Source: Bacillus sp. J37 (GTDB lineage: Bacteria > Bacillota > Bacilli > Bacillales > Bacillaceae). Taken from it: a DNA stretch of 64,000 bases. Each line of letters begins with the position of its first letter. Positions within the stretch are counted from its first letter, which is position 1. Made by a program: the position numbers and the translations under genes. The notes under the pieces are model-generated. The model had not been told where the DNA came from and searched no databases. It saw only the letters and a list, made by a program, of their open reading frames with translations. Below, piece after piece: positions 20,133 to 29,148 of this stretch. The stretch is taken from positions 1-64,000 of the forward strand of contig NZ_JAEK01000014.1 in assembly GCF_000518865.1 (NCBI RefSeq), given 5' to 3'.

Positions 20133-21761
20133 TTAAATTTTGACAATTTTATGTTTTCCATTAAAAGAATATGACAAGTTTAGCAGTTCTCCTACAAATT
20201 CCGGGCCGAACTTATTTAAATAGTAATAAATATTCCATATTCTTTCTTGCGGATGCAAACTTGGTAATAACTCTAATTCAATGGATTGAAATTTTGAAAG
20301 CATCACATCATGTTTTTGTCTTTTTCTTTTATCAACTGTTTTTGAAAAGAATTCAAGATGATCCTGAATAAATTCACCATTCTTTTTCAGCACAGGTTTT
20401 AAGCTTGGATCGATTTCAAGTGCTGCTTCAACTAATGATGAATGAATCTCTGCTATATTTAATTTCGCTTTTTCAATAAGCGGATTCATATCGATTGGTG
20501 TTTCCTTTTGAAGAAATCGCTCTATTGCACTCTCGACTCCCTCATACAATACTTCCTCAATCCTAATCCCTGTTTCTTCGATATTTCTTTCTATTGCTCT
20601 TTCAAGAAATGTCATTTGTATTCTGGGCAATACAGGAGGCATTTTCATTTCAAACAACGAAAACACTTTTTTTAATTCTGCCCAATATGTTACTTCACCG
20701 GGCCCGGCAATAAACGCCAATGTTGGAAATAAATATTCTTGCATCAACGGTCTTGTGACGACATTATTACTAAACTTCTCTGGAGAAGTTTCAATTAAAT
20801 CAATTAATTCAGCCTTCGAATACGTTAAACCAATCTCGGATATATGGTAGGCATCATTTCCCCGTCTCTCAAATAAAAATCGTTCACCATTATGATGAAA
20901 AAAGAAATTTGCACTTTGATTACCCATTTCAATAATGGGGTTATATTGATGTTCACGCATTTTTGTCTGCTGTGATTGTACCGCATGATAAATTTCCTCA
21001 TTACGATCAACGATTGCTCGAAAACAGGATTTCTCCAATAACTTTAAATCTGGATCCCCTGAATTAATGAGAACGAGTCCGGTATCACCGAAGAGCTTTA
21101 ATATGAGCTTTTCAAAAAATTCAACATATGTCTTTGACCTTTCCACACACTCTTTCATAGTACCGATTAACTGATTTGAATAATCTGTTTCTCCGAATGC
21201 TTCAAATACCTCTTCAACCCACTCAATTGTTTTTTGTTTATCTAAAGGTTGTTCAGAAACAGATTGTTTTTTCAAAGGATTCTCATTAATGGCTAATTTC
21301 TTGGCCATTTTATTTTTCTTAATAAAAATATGATTAATTTCTGCAAAATCATGATCTTCACCAGCTACCCAAAATACTGGAATAACAGGAACACCTAATT
21401 TCTGTTCTTGTTCTTTTGCAAGTTTTATAATCGTTATAATTTTATGTATTGTATATAAAGGACCTGTTAATAATCCCGCTTGTTGACCGCCAATGACAAC
21501 TAAACTGCTTGGATCTTCTAACCTATTTATATTCTCTAATGTTTTCTCATTATGGTCTAAACATCGATTTGTATATTCTCTTAAATAAGTCGATATTTCC
21601 CTACGCTGGAAGGAGCGTTTTTTCAAATCCTCAGCCCTGCTTTGAAAAACATCAGGCGAGTAAACATGATAATCGAAAAATAGTCCGTGATTTATAGTTT
21701 GATCTTGTATGTCATTGACTAATTGGTTCGATGAGCGTAGGGAGAGTTCAACAATCTCCAT
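20133..21761 (-). CDS. bshC: Bacillithiol biosynthesis cysteine-adding enzyme BshC
   Basis: BshC performs the last step of bacillithiol synthesis, adding cysteine to GlcN-malate. The 542-residue protein has the family motif GGQQAGLLTGP near 92-102 and the FWVAGEDHDFAEIN motif near 130-145, followed by a long coiled-coil insertion. Length matches BshC (about 540). B. subtilis yllA is in the same place, just before mraZ. The ribosome binding site is AAAGGAAG. Confidence 0.96.
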   Translation of the reverse strand: MEIVELSLRSSNQLVNDIQDQTINHGLFFDYHVYSPDVFQSRAEDLKKRSFQRREISTYLREYTNRCLDHNEKTLENINRLEDPSSLVVIGGQQAGLLTGPLYTIHKIITIIKLAKEQEQKLGVPVIPVFWVAGEDHDFAEINHIFIKKNKMAKKLAINENPLKKQSVSEQPLDKQKTIEWVEEVFEAFGETDYSNQLIGTMKECVERSKTYVEFFEKLILKLFGDTGLVLINSGDPDLKLLEKSCFRAIVDRNEEIYHAVQSQQTKMREHQYNPIIEMGNQSANFFFHHNGERFLFERRGNDAYHISEIGLTYSKAELIDLIETSPEKFSNNVVTRPLMQEYLFPTLAFIAGPGEVTYWAELKKVFSLFEMKMPPVLPRIQMTFLERAIERNIEETGIRIEEVLYEGVESAIERFLQKETPIDMNPLIEKAKLNIAEIHSSLVEAALEIDPSLKPVLKKNGEFIQDHLEFFSKTVDKRKRQKHDVMLSKFQSIELELLPSLHPQERIWNIYYYLNKFGPEFVGELLNLSYSFNGKHKIVKI

Positions 21762-21820
21762 ATAAAACTTCCTTTCTCGATTAAAATCTTATGCTGGCTC
21801 TTTTTGAGCAATTTTATTCC

Positions 21821-22216
21821 CTATAAAGGAAATATGTTTTTTATAACTCCAGATGTAAAGCCAAGTACCGTTAAAATAATGTAACCTGCAACAAATAGTA
21901 AAAACGCAGATCTCCATGTATTTCTTGCTACCCTCTTTATAGAAGGGTTCTTACATTTAGTCTTTTCAACATAATAGAAGAACAAGATTAAACAACAAAT
22001 ACCAAGTATAATAAATAGTAAAAATGATTTCTCAAAAATAGCAATGAAATGAAAATGCACTGAAACAATAAAAAAAATAGTTGAAAGATCAATTGTTAGA
22101 AGAATCGACTTTCTTGGATTATCTATAAAAATGCGTATGATTATATACAGCAAAAATAGACTGATTATTGGCAGTGTAATTAATATTGAAATAATCCAGT
22201 TTATGAAACCACCCAT
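21821..22216 (-). CDS. DUF3397 family membrane protein
   Basis: A 131-residue protein with four predicted transmembrane helices (about 5-28, 40-60, 64-82 and 105-125) and a short cytoplasmic loop with the WRSAFLLF motif seen in DUF3397 proteins. It lies 12 bp after panE and is probably co-transcribed with it. DUF3397 proteins are found near bshC in many Bacillaceae; their function is unknown. The family assignment rests on motif and position only. Confidence 0.7.
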   Translation of the reverse strand: MGGFINWIISILITLPIISLFLLYIIIRIFIDNPRKSILLTIDLSTIFFIVSVHFHFIAIFEKSFLLFIILGICCLILFFYYVEKTKCKNPSIKRVARNTWRSAFLLFVAGYIILTVLGFTSGVIKNIFPL

Positions 22217-22228
22217 ATGTCCACCTCT

Positions 22229-23107
22229 CTACCTGACTTCGATCCCTTTAATGGCAGTGAAAAGAAATGATACATGAGGGATGCTTTTTCCGTTTGCATT
22301 TAATATCAAATATCCTAAAATTGAATCAATTTCAGTTTTGCGTTGGTGAAGAATATCTCGAAGCATAGATGATTCATTCTCAGAAGTTTTCTCACAAACC
22401 TCACACACATAGTCCCACAGTTTATCTTTATCTTCCATTTCAAGAATTGATATGACTTCCTCAAAAAGCTCATAAAATAATTTTTTATAATATTTATTGG
22501 TCATTAATTCTCCATTTTTCACTCGTAACAATGCTGTTAACGGATTTATAGTAGCATTGACAATTAATTTTTCCTTTAACATCTTTTCCCATTCCGGCAA
22601 AAATACAATCGGAAAATGATCTATCTGTTCGTTCCTCAATATGGACAGGTCATGAATTGGCTCAGCTTGATCTTGATATAGTGCAAGCTTTGTTAAACCT
22701 TCTCCTGTATGGTGGACAATATGTTCGTTAACCTTTAATGCTCCGTGCTCAACTATTCCTACAATAACATGATGATGTAATAAAGAAGCTAATTGACTTA
22801 CATGTCCCATTCCATTTTGTAGAAACACAATTGTTCTAGAGCTAAGCTTTTTTAGAAGATCTATTACTGTTTCTAAATTGTATTGCTTTACAGTTATGAT
22901 TAATATGGACTCCCTATAACTTGTTTCCGATGTGGCACATACATTTGCAGTATGATAAGAACTCCCTTTAACCATCTGAATTCCTAAGTTATTAATCTGA
23001 TCAGCCTGTTCTTGCCGGCTCGTATAAAGTGTAACTTTATGCCTTTTCGAAAGATAATACGCATAAAGAAGACCTAAAGAACCTGCACCAATTACACCAA
23101 TTTCCAT
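22229..23107 (-). CDS. panE: 2-dehydropantoate 2-reductase (PanE/YlbQ type)
   Basis: This NADPH-dependent enzyme makes pantoate for coenzyme A synthesis. The 292-residue product has the Rossmann motif GAGSLG near 7-12, the KQYNL segment with the conserved Lys near 70, the QNGMGH motif near 97 and the N-INPLTALL substrate region near 175-185. ATG 23107 is used because TAGGTG lies upstream; the GTG three codons earlier is inside that site. Position next to bshC matches B. subtilis ylbQ. Paralogues of this family exist, so physiological substrate is inferred. Confidence 0.85.
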   Translation of the reverse strand: MEIGVIGAGSLGLLYAYYLSKRHKVTLYTSRQEQADQINNLGIQMVKGSSYHTANVCATSETSYRESILIITVKQYNLETVIDLLKKLSSRTIVFLQNGMGHVSQLASLLHHHVIVGIVEHGALKVNEHIVHHTGEGLTKLALYQDQAEPIHDLSILRNEQIDHFPIVFLPEWEKMLKEKLIVNATINPLTALLRVKNGELMTNKYYKKLFYELFEEVISILEMEDKDKLWDYVCEVCEKTSENESSMLRDILHQRKTEIDSILGYLILNANGKSIPHVSFLFTAIKGIEVR

Positions 23108-23299
23108 AAAATTCACCTACTTATTTAATACAATAAACACCCTTCCATTATACGTAATGATCGTTTTTTACATTAACCAGCACCATCATATCAAAAAAAA
23201 CAACACTTATACTAGAATTTTGCCTATATTATCCTGATGAATCATAAATGTGAATATGAAAGCGTTAAAACTTTTTCATATCACGGACTTTGCTCTGCA

Positions 23300-23308
23300 T
23301 GATATAAT
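23300..23308 (+). promoter_or_regulatory. Extended -10 promoter for ylbP
   Basis: TGATATAAT provides the TGN extension and a perfect TATAAT about 70 bp upstream of the ylbP ATG. The -35 region is poor, as is usual for extended -10 promoters. Confidence 0.55.
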
Positions 23309-23376
23309 AGTATTACCTATTCATTTCATCTATTTTACATGACTTTTCTAGATGATCGCATCAAGGGGGAAAAAAT

Positions 23377-23841
23377 ATGTTAAAAGTTGAAAGATTATTA
23401 GTCAATTATAAAACTTTAGAGGAGTTTAAAAAGTTTAAAGAATATGGAATTCAAGAACTATCAATGCTAGAGGATCTTCAATCCAACATAATTGAAGATG
23501 ACAGCAACTCTCCATTTTATGGAGTTTACTTCGGAGATAAGCTTGTGGCCAGGATGAGTCTTTATCAAGTTGACAAAAAATTCGATCAATACTTCCAACC
23601 TCAGCAAGATTACTTAGAATTATGGAAACTTGAGGTACTTCCTAATTACCAAGGTAAAGGTTACGGAAAAGCACTTGTTGAATATGCTAAATCTTTTCAA
23701 CTCCCCATTAAAACGAACCCCAGAGTAAAATCAAGTGGATTTTGGTCAAAGATGGGTTTTGAGCCTGTTAAATATGATATGGATCGGGATAAAGGAGAAA
23801 ACCCTTTAGTATGGTATCCAGTTGGAACTACTCAGCAATAA
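23377..23841 (+). CDS. ylbP: GNAT-family N-acetyltransferase YlbP
   Basis: A 154-residue GCN5-related acetyltransferase. The acetyl-CoA binding region is LEVLPNYQGKGYGKALVEYA near 88-107, containing the Q/RxxGxG/A motif (QGKGYG). The C-terminal KSSGFWSKMGFEPV is the usual beta6-beta7 region. The GGGGGAAAA ribosome binding site fits the ATG at 23377. It is divergent from panE and convergent with rsfA. B. subtilis ylbP is at the same place; its substrate is unknown. Confidence 0.9.
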   Translation: MLKVERLLVNYKTLEEFKKFKEYGIQELSMLEDLQSNIIEDDSNSPFYGVYFGDKLVARMSLYQVDKKFDQYFQPQQDYLELWKLEVLPNYQGKGYGKALVEYAKSFQLPIKTNPRVKSSGFWSKMGFEPVKYDMDRDKGENPLVWYPVGTTQQ

Positions 23842-23849
23842 GAAAAAAT

Positions 23850-23881
23850 ACAGCACGGAAGAAGCATAGTCCCCGTGCTGT
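23850..23881. terminator. Bidirectional terminator between ylbP and rsfA
   Basis: ACAGCACGG/CCGTGCTGT stem with a 14-base loop; followed by TTGTGTTTCTCTTTT on the plus strand and by TATTTTTTCT on the minus strand. It lies between convergent genes. Confidence 0.85.
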
Positions 23882-23893
23882 TGTGTTTCTCTT

Positions 23894-24520
23894 TTATTTT
23901 TCTACCCTCTCAAGGTTACCGTTTTTGTCCATTTGAAATTTAACCTTTCTGCTCCTTTCATCTTCTTGTAGAATCACCATTTTTCTAGCTCTATCCATTA
24001 TTTCAATTAATGCTCGATAATCCTCTTCAACTATTTGAATATGATTTATAAGTGATTGTTTTTCCTGTTGAAGCTCAGCTATTCTTCTTTCCAAACTTTG
24101 GATTTTCATTTTCAAAAGACTATTCTCCTCTTGTACAACCTGAAGAGATGGAGCCTCTTCATATTGTTGAAGAAAGGAAATAAGCTCTTTTATTGTATTT
24201 TTTGATTGAGAATTAGCCTGTATTGCAGGAGCTTCTCCGGCTACTTCATCATGAGATTCAGTAAGCTCTTCTGTATCTTGTGAATTATGTGTTCTTAGTT
24301 CTTTTCTTTGTTTTTTTGCAACTTCAATTCCTGTTTTATATTGCTTTCGAACATATGAATTCCATCTAAACCCACAAGCTGCAGGTGTTCTGGATAGTTT
24401 ACGTCCAACTTCCTCAAAAGCTGCAAGTTGGGTAGCTCCTTCTCGAATATGTCTCAACACAACTTCAGCTAACAATAAATCTTCATCATGTGTCCACGCA
24501 TCTTGACGAGTAGTTGTCAT
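23894..24520 (-). CDS. rsfA: RsfA-family transcriptional regulator (YlbO)
   Basis: RsfA is a forespore-specific regulator of sigma-F-dependent genes in B. subtilis. The 208-residue product has the N-terminal Myb/SANT-like domain (about 1-55) with the signature DAWTHDEDLLLAEVVLRH and the GFRWNSYVRKQY motif. A long coiled coil spans about 115-175 (SLLKMKIQSLERRIAELQQ). ATG 24520 has GGAGGGA six bases upstream; an earlier ATG lies in front of that site. Position matches ylbO. Paralogues exist in Bacillus, so the symbol relies on synteny. Confidence 0.88.
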   Translation of the reverse strand: MTTTRQDAWTHDEDLLLAEVVLRHIREGATQLAAFEEVGRKLSRTPAACGFRWNSYVRKQYKTGIEVAKKQRKELRTHNSQDTEELTESHDEVAGEAPAIQANSQSKNTIKELISFLQQYEEAPSLQVVQEENSLLKMKIQSLERRIAELQQEKQSLINHIQIVEEDYRALIEIMDRARKMVILQEDERSRKVKFQMDKNGNLERVEK

Positions 24521-24725
24521 GATATCTCCCTCCATAAATTACTTTTTTCTATACATATGCAGCTAATAGATTAAGTAGACTAAATTACACTCTATTATGT
24601 ATGAAAAAAGAGGGGGACAAATCTACCCTTTTATATTTAAAGAATCAAAATCAAAATGGTAGAATATTACTGTTGGTTATTTAATTACAACATTTATTCT
24701 AGAACTCGTTGAATTTAATATATAA

Positions 24726-24758
24726 AAAAGCGTAAGAATCAAAGATTCTTACGCTTTT
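24726..24758. terminator. Terminator after rpmF
   Basis: A 15-bp perfect stem AAAAGCGTAAGAATC/GATTCTTACGCTTTT with an AAA loop lies 18 bp past the rpmF stop, flanked by A and T runs. Confidence 0.9.
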
Positions 24759-24775
24759 AAGCTGTTACAAATGTA

Positions 24776-24949
24776 TTATTTGCTAACAACGTCTTTTCCT
24801 TTGTATGTTCCACATGCTTTACATACACGGTGAGCAAGTTTGCTTTCACCGCAGTTTGGGCATTCTACCATACCAGGTACTTGTAGTTTAAAATGTGTAC
24901 GACGTAGTCGTTTTCTCGTTTTAGAAGTTCTTCTAAAAGGTACAGCCAT
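24776..24949 (-). CDS. rpmF: 50S ribosomal protein L32
   Basis: The 57-residue large-subunit protein starts [10 protein letters not shown] and is very basic at its N-terminus. Cysteines 30, 33, 43 and 46 form the zinc-ribbon (C+ form), so zinc binding is expected. AAGGAGGTGGG precedes the ATG at 24949. It follows ylbN, and the pair form the conserved DUF177-rpmF operon. Confidence 0.98.
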   Translation of the reverse strand: MAVPFRRTSKTRKRLRRTHFKLQVPGMVECPNCGESKLAHRVCKACGTYKGKDVVSK

Positions 24950-25034
24950 TATTCCCACCTCCTTAAAGAGCATTGCGCATAAAGAAACCGATTAGAACCG
25001 GTTCAATTGCAGTTGTTAAGCTATAAAAAAATAA

Positions 25035-25553
25035 TTAGCTTTCTTCATTTTCGAAGAAATTTGCCAGTCCTGCCAACCTGGGATCGATCTTATTATTTTG
25101 ATCTTCTTCAGAAATAACTTCCCAGTCTTTACCGGCTTGAGGAGCAGCACCTTCTTCATTTGTTACATCATCACAGAACACTTGCATTGGAATTTCAACC
25201 ACTATGATTTCTTTAATGATGGGGATTAGATCAATCACGTCACCCTCTGGAAGATAAAAATTCTCTTCCGTTTCATAGTCTGATGGTTTTAATAAGAAAG
25301 TTTCCGTTGTATCAATTGAAAATGGATACGGAACATCCACTAAAGTTCGAGAACAAGGTAAAACCATTGAACCTGAAATTGATAAGTGGAATGTAGCTTT
25401 GGTCGAACTAATATCAGCTCTTCCTTTAACATTTACTAACGAAATGTCTCGAATATCCGAATGAGTTCTAACCAAATCACTTAGATCAATTTCTTCATCA
25501 ATCTTTAACCCCTTGCTTTGCAATTGATGTAGTTGACTAATTGTCCATTTCAA
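25035..25553 (-). CDS. ylbN: DUF177 family protein YlbN (rRNA accumulation protein YceD family)
   Basis: A 172-residue protein upstream of rpmF, as in most bacteria. The family (YceD/DUF177) is linked to 23S rRNA accumulation. Motifs seen are the central LPCSRTL segment near 86 and the acidic C-terminus ending DPRLAGLANFFE. The start is TTG at 25553 with GAGGTG eight bases upstream. Role assignment rests on the family. Confidence 0.92.
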   Translation of the reverse strand: MKWTISQLHQLQSKGLKIDEEIDLSDLVRTHSDIRDISLVNVKGRADISSTKATFHLSISGSMVLPCSRTLVDVPYPFSIDTTETFLLKPSDYETEENFYLPEGDVIDLIPIIKEIIVVEIPMQVFCDDVTNEEGAAPQAGKDWEVISEEDQNNKIDPRLAGLANFFENEES

Positions 25554-25823
25554 TACATATCACCTCAAGGCAACAAAGGTAATTATAGCCTTCGCAATTA
25601 TATTTGTCAATATTTTTTCTTTACAGTGTAAGTATACATGATAATCTATTTTTTTCAAAATATAATTAGTACATTCATTGATGGTTTGGTATATTTAATT
25701 CATTTCTCTTTATTATTTTTTATTTTTCAGAAAAACTTTCGAACAAGATAAGATATAATGATAAGAAATTGGTTATTGTGTAGAATTAACTATTTTGAAT
25801 TTATCATAAAATGTGGTGAGAAT

Positions 25824-27041
25824 ATGAGTGTTTTAGGAATTGTAGTTGAGTATAACCCATTTCATAATGGACATTTATTTCATTTAAATGAATCTAAAAA
25901 AACGACGAATGCTGATATTGTTATAGCGGTTATGAGTGGATATTTTTTGCAACGCGGCGAACCAGCAATTGTCTCAAAATGGACGAGAACTGAGATGGCA
26001 CTTGCCAGCGGTGTTGACTTAGTGGTTGAATTACCTTATGCGTTTGCCACCCAAAAGGCTGAAACATTTGCTAATGGTGCTGTTTCAATTCTTGATGCCC
26101 TATACTGTGATTTCCTTTGTTTTGGGAGTGAAACAGGAAAAATTGAGCCTTTTTTAGCTACAAAAGAGATGTTATCAAAAGCGGAAAAAAGTTACGATGA
26201 ACTTATTCAACACTTTATTAAAACTGGTATTAGCTATCCGAAAGCACTAACACTAGCTTTCCAAAATCTTCAGTCAGGGGAACATCATTCATCTAATATA
26301 GATCTTTCGTTACCTAATAATATTTTAGGTTATCATTATGTTAAAGCTATACATGATCAGAAATCATCAATGAAACCAACAACAATAAAGCGTACGTCTG
26401 CCGGATACCATGATCTTCATTTCCATTCACCAACAATAGCTAGTGCAACTAGTATACGAAAAGCAATTTTTTCAGATAACCGAGAAATTGGCGCATATGT
26501 TCCTAATCAAACATTAAACCTTTTAAACGATTATGAAAGACAACATCAAATTCTTCATCAATGGGAGTGTTACTTCCACTTTTTAAAATATCGTATAATG
26601 ACAATGAGCTTAGATGAGATAAACGCAATCTATGAAGTTGAGGAAGGACTTGAAAATAGGTTGAAACAACAAATTCAAAAAGCTACAAGCTTTGAAGAAT
26701 TTATGGGAAGAATAAAAACAAAGAGGTATACCTGGACAAGGCTCCAAAGATTATGTACACATATTTTAACTAACACGACTAAAAATCAAATAAAAAGTCA
26801 AAACCTTCAAAGATCTCCTTATATAAGATTATTGGGAATGTCATCTAATGGCAGAGAATATTTAAGCACAAATAAAAAAAAGATGAAGTTACCAGTTATC
26901 TCAAAACTTTCAACGTTTAAACATCCCATATTGGATCTTGATGTAAATGCTGCGAATACATATTATATGATTATGCCTGAGCCTTTGCGGTCCGGACTTC
27001 TCCAAAAAGAGTTTGCCACACCTCCTATTCGGATTGAATAA
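25824..27041 (+). CDS. tmcAL: tRNA(Met) cytidine acetate ligase TmcAL (YlbM)
   Basis: TmcAL uses acetate and ATP to form N4-acetylcytidine at the wobble position of elongator tRNA-Met. The 405-residue product begins MSVLGIVVEYNPFHNGH, containing the nucleotidyltransferase HxGH-type motif (HNGH), then MSGYFLQRGEPAI and SATSIRKA near 210. ATG 25824 has GGTGAG upstream; the longer frame from 25758 begins inside the promoter region. A TATAAT at 25754-25759 is the likely -10. It is divergent from ylbN. Confidence 0.95.
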   Translation: MSVLGIVVEYNPFHNGHLFHLNESKKTTNADIVIAVMSGYFLQRGEPAIVSKWTRTEMALASGVDLVVELPYAFATQKAETFANGAVSILDALYCDFLCFGSETGKIEPFLATKEMLSKAEKSYDELIQHFIKTGISYPKALTLAFQNLQSGEHHSSNIDLSLPNNILGYHYVKAIHDQKSSMKPTTIKRTSAGYHDLHFHSPTIASATSIRKAIFSDNREIGAYVPNQTLNLLNDYERQHQILHQWECYFHFLKYRIMTMSLDEINAIYEVEEGLENRLKQQIQKATSFEEFMGRIKTKRYTWTRLQRLCTHILTNTTKNQIKSQNLQRSPYIRLLGMSSNGREYLSTNKKKMKLPVISKLSTFKHPILDLDVNAANTYYMIMPEPLRSGLLQKEFATPPIRIE

Positions 27042-27043
27042 AT

Positions 27044-27071
27044 TTAAGAGAAAGGAATCCCTTTCTCTTAA
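27044..27071. terminator. Bidirectional terminator between tmcAL and ylbL
   Basis: TTAAGAGAAAGG/CCTTTCTCTTAA (12 bp) stem with a 4-base loop, located between two convergent genes. Confidence 0.75.
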
Positions 27072-27089
27072 CGATCATTTTGTATTTAA

Positions 27090-28118
27090 TTATGCATTTT
27101 TTTGCTCCAAATTATTTAGGTATTCAATAGCTTCATCAAACGTATCCACAGGGATTATTTCCATGTCAGTCCCAATCTTTTTCCCTGTTTCAAGAGCCTC
27201 GTTGTAATTTGATGCTTGATCCCCCTTTTCATTTGGGGCAAAGAAAATGTCAATTCCTTCTTTATCAGCAGCAACAATTTTCTGTGATATCCCACCAATT
27301 GGACCAACTATCCCTTCAGCATTTATCGTACCGGTACCAGCAATTTGATAACCTTTTGTTAAGTCACCTTCAGTTAACTGATTGTAAATTTCAAGTGACA
27401 TCATGAGTCCTGCTGATGGACCGCCTATTTCCTCCGTCTGAAGCTCAATTTTTGGTTCTACATCCATTTGTCGATCTGTCACCAGTGATATTCCCAACCC
27501 TATTTTATCTGGTTGATTCGGGAATGCTGCCAATGTTATTTTAGCTTCGTCCCGTTTTCCATCTCGCTCAAAAGTTATGATTACTTCTTCTCCCTCTTTC
27601 TTTTTCGCTACATATTCAATAAATTCTTCAGCAGTTTGAAATTCTAATGAATCTACTTTATAAATTCGGTCTCCCACCTCTAAATTTGATGCAGCAGGCA
27701 TATTTTTTATTACCCCATCTACATATATACCCTGGAATGTATATTTTACTTTTTTATTTGCTTTTTCATACGCAACAGATATAGCTGCTTCTTGAGACAC
27801 TTCCATCATATGTAATTGTCTATTCATGTAATCTTTATCTGACTCGTCTTCCCTCTTTATGTCTTCTAAAGGGTGAATATAGTAAAATTCGTTTACCTTT
27901 GCCCACACGTATGTTAAAGGATTCGCACGACCAAAACGAACTGTTGTTAAGGAAAAGCTGCCTTTTTCATCATCAAAACCATTTTCAACCTTGATTATTG
28001 GCTCTAGCTCAGATGCCATACCAGGTTGGGTAATGTAAAAAGGAAGTTTTATGAAAGACATAATTAGCAAAATAATTGCTAATACCAAACCTGAACGCAA
28101 AATTGTACTACTCTTCAT
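27090..28118 (-). CDS. ylbL: Membrane-anchored PDZ-Lon protease YlbL
   Basis: YlbL degrades the SOS division inhibitor YneA during recovery from DNA damage in B. subtilis. The 342-residue protein has one N-terminal transmembrane helix (about 9-28), a PDZ domain (about 125-205) and a C-terminal S16 Lon-like domain. The catalytic dyad is visible as Ser235 in GGPSAGLM and Lys280 in GGISQK. ATG 28118 follows AAGGAGA by 10 bases and overlaps the end of ylbK by 11 bp. The first ORF start at 28145 has no ribosome binding site. Confidence 0.94.
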   Translation of the reverse strand: MKSSTILRSGLVLAIILLIMSFIKLPFYITQPGMASELEPIIKVENGFDDEKGSFSLTTVRFGRANPLTYVWAKVNEFYYIHPLEDIKREDESDKDYMNRQLHMMEVSQEAAISVAYEKANKKVKYTFQGIYVDGVIKNMPAASNLEVGDRIYKVDSLEFQTAEEFIEYVAKKKEGEEVIITFERDGKRDEAKITLAAFPNQPDKIGLGISLVTDRQMDVEPKIELQTEEIGGPSAGLMMSLEIYNQLTEGDLTKGYQIAGTGTINAEGIVGPIGGISQKIVAADKEGIDIFFAPNEKGDQASNYNEALETGKKIGTDMEIIPVDTFDEAIEYLNNLEQKNA

Positions 28119-28908
28119 CAGAGTGATTCTCCTTCCACTTCTCAATTAAATCTTTTATTTTAGGAATATGCTGTTTAGCTTCCAATTCTCCTATCTCAAT
28201 GATTTCCTTAATGTTAGTAAATGCTCGTGAGCTGTACTGTTCAACATGTGGTCTAATCATTACATCAGAAGCAATTTCTCTATGATGTACTAGTTCATCC
28301 TGCATAATATCCAGACTTTGGAGAATTACATCAAATATTGAGGTGATATCTTCATTTTTTTTCACATGTGATACATCAACTGCTATCACAATATCAGCAC
28401 CCATAGATTTCACAACCGACACAGGCACCCTGTCTACTACTCCACCATCCACCAATAGTTTACCATCTATTTTCTCAGGAACAAAGATCCCTGGAATAGC
28501 AATACTAGCACGAACTGCTTCTGCAACAGGGCCACTATTAAATATAACCTTTTTTCCATCATATAAATCTGTGGCCACAACGGCAACTGGTATATCTAAT
28601 TCCTCAAATTTTTTTTGGTGAGTAAATATTCGAATAAGTTCTTTCACTCTGTTTCCAGAAATAAAGCCCATCTTTGGAACAGTGTAATCCAGATAATATC
28701 TTCGCTTAAATGCTAGAGCAAATTGATATAATCTTTCCAAACTAATTCCAGCAGCATAGAAACTTCCGACTAATGCTCCCATACTACTTCCCGCAATAAG
28801 GTTAATGGGTATTCCTTCTTCTTTTAAAACCTTTAATACACCTAAGTGTGCGAAGCCTCTTGCTCCACCTGATCCAAGCGCTAGTCCTATTTTAGGATCT
28901 CGTTCCAA
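28108..28908 (-). CDS. ylbK: Patatin-like phospholipase YlbK
   Basis: A predicted serine lipid hydrolase of the patatin/NTE family. The oxyanion-hole motif GSGGARG lies at about 11-17, the nucleophile elbow GSSMG at about 41-45 and the Asp of DGGV near 163. TTG at 28908 is chosen because GGAGGGA lies six bases upstream, giving 266 residues close to B. subtilis YlbK; a longer frame to 28995 has no ribosome binding site. It overlaps ylbL. Substrate unknown. Confidence 0.9.
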   Translation of the reverse strand: MERDPKIGLALGSGGARGFAHLGVLKVLKEEGIPINLIAGSSMGALVGSFYAAGISLERLYQFALAFKRRYYLDYTVPKMGFISGNRVKELIRIFTHQKKFEELDIPVAVVATDLYDGKKVIFNSGPVAEAVRASIAIPGIFVPEKIDGKLLVDGGVVDRVPVSVVKSMGADIVIAVDVSHVKKNEDITSIFDVILQSLDIMQDELVHHREIASDVMIRPHVEQYSSRAFTNIKEIIEIGELEAKQHIPKIKDLIEKWKENHSDEE

Positions 28909-29148
28909 GGAGAATCCCTCCTTACTTTTTCTATGTTTATCAAGAAATGATTGTACATTAAAACCTGAACGTTCTGTTAGGACTATATTATTCAAGCATG
29001 ATCAAACTAATGTATAAACTGGTGTAACATTCTTGTGGTCTAAAATCTGCACCTATTCACGTATATTAAATTAATGAGAACTGTACAAGTACTTGAACTT
29101 TTAATACTAAGGACTTGTTGCTTAATAGATACTAGGGGGCGTCATATT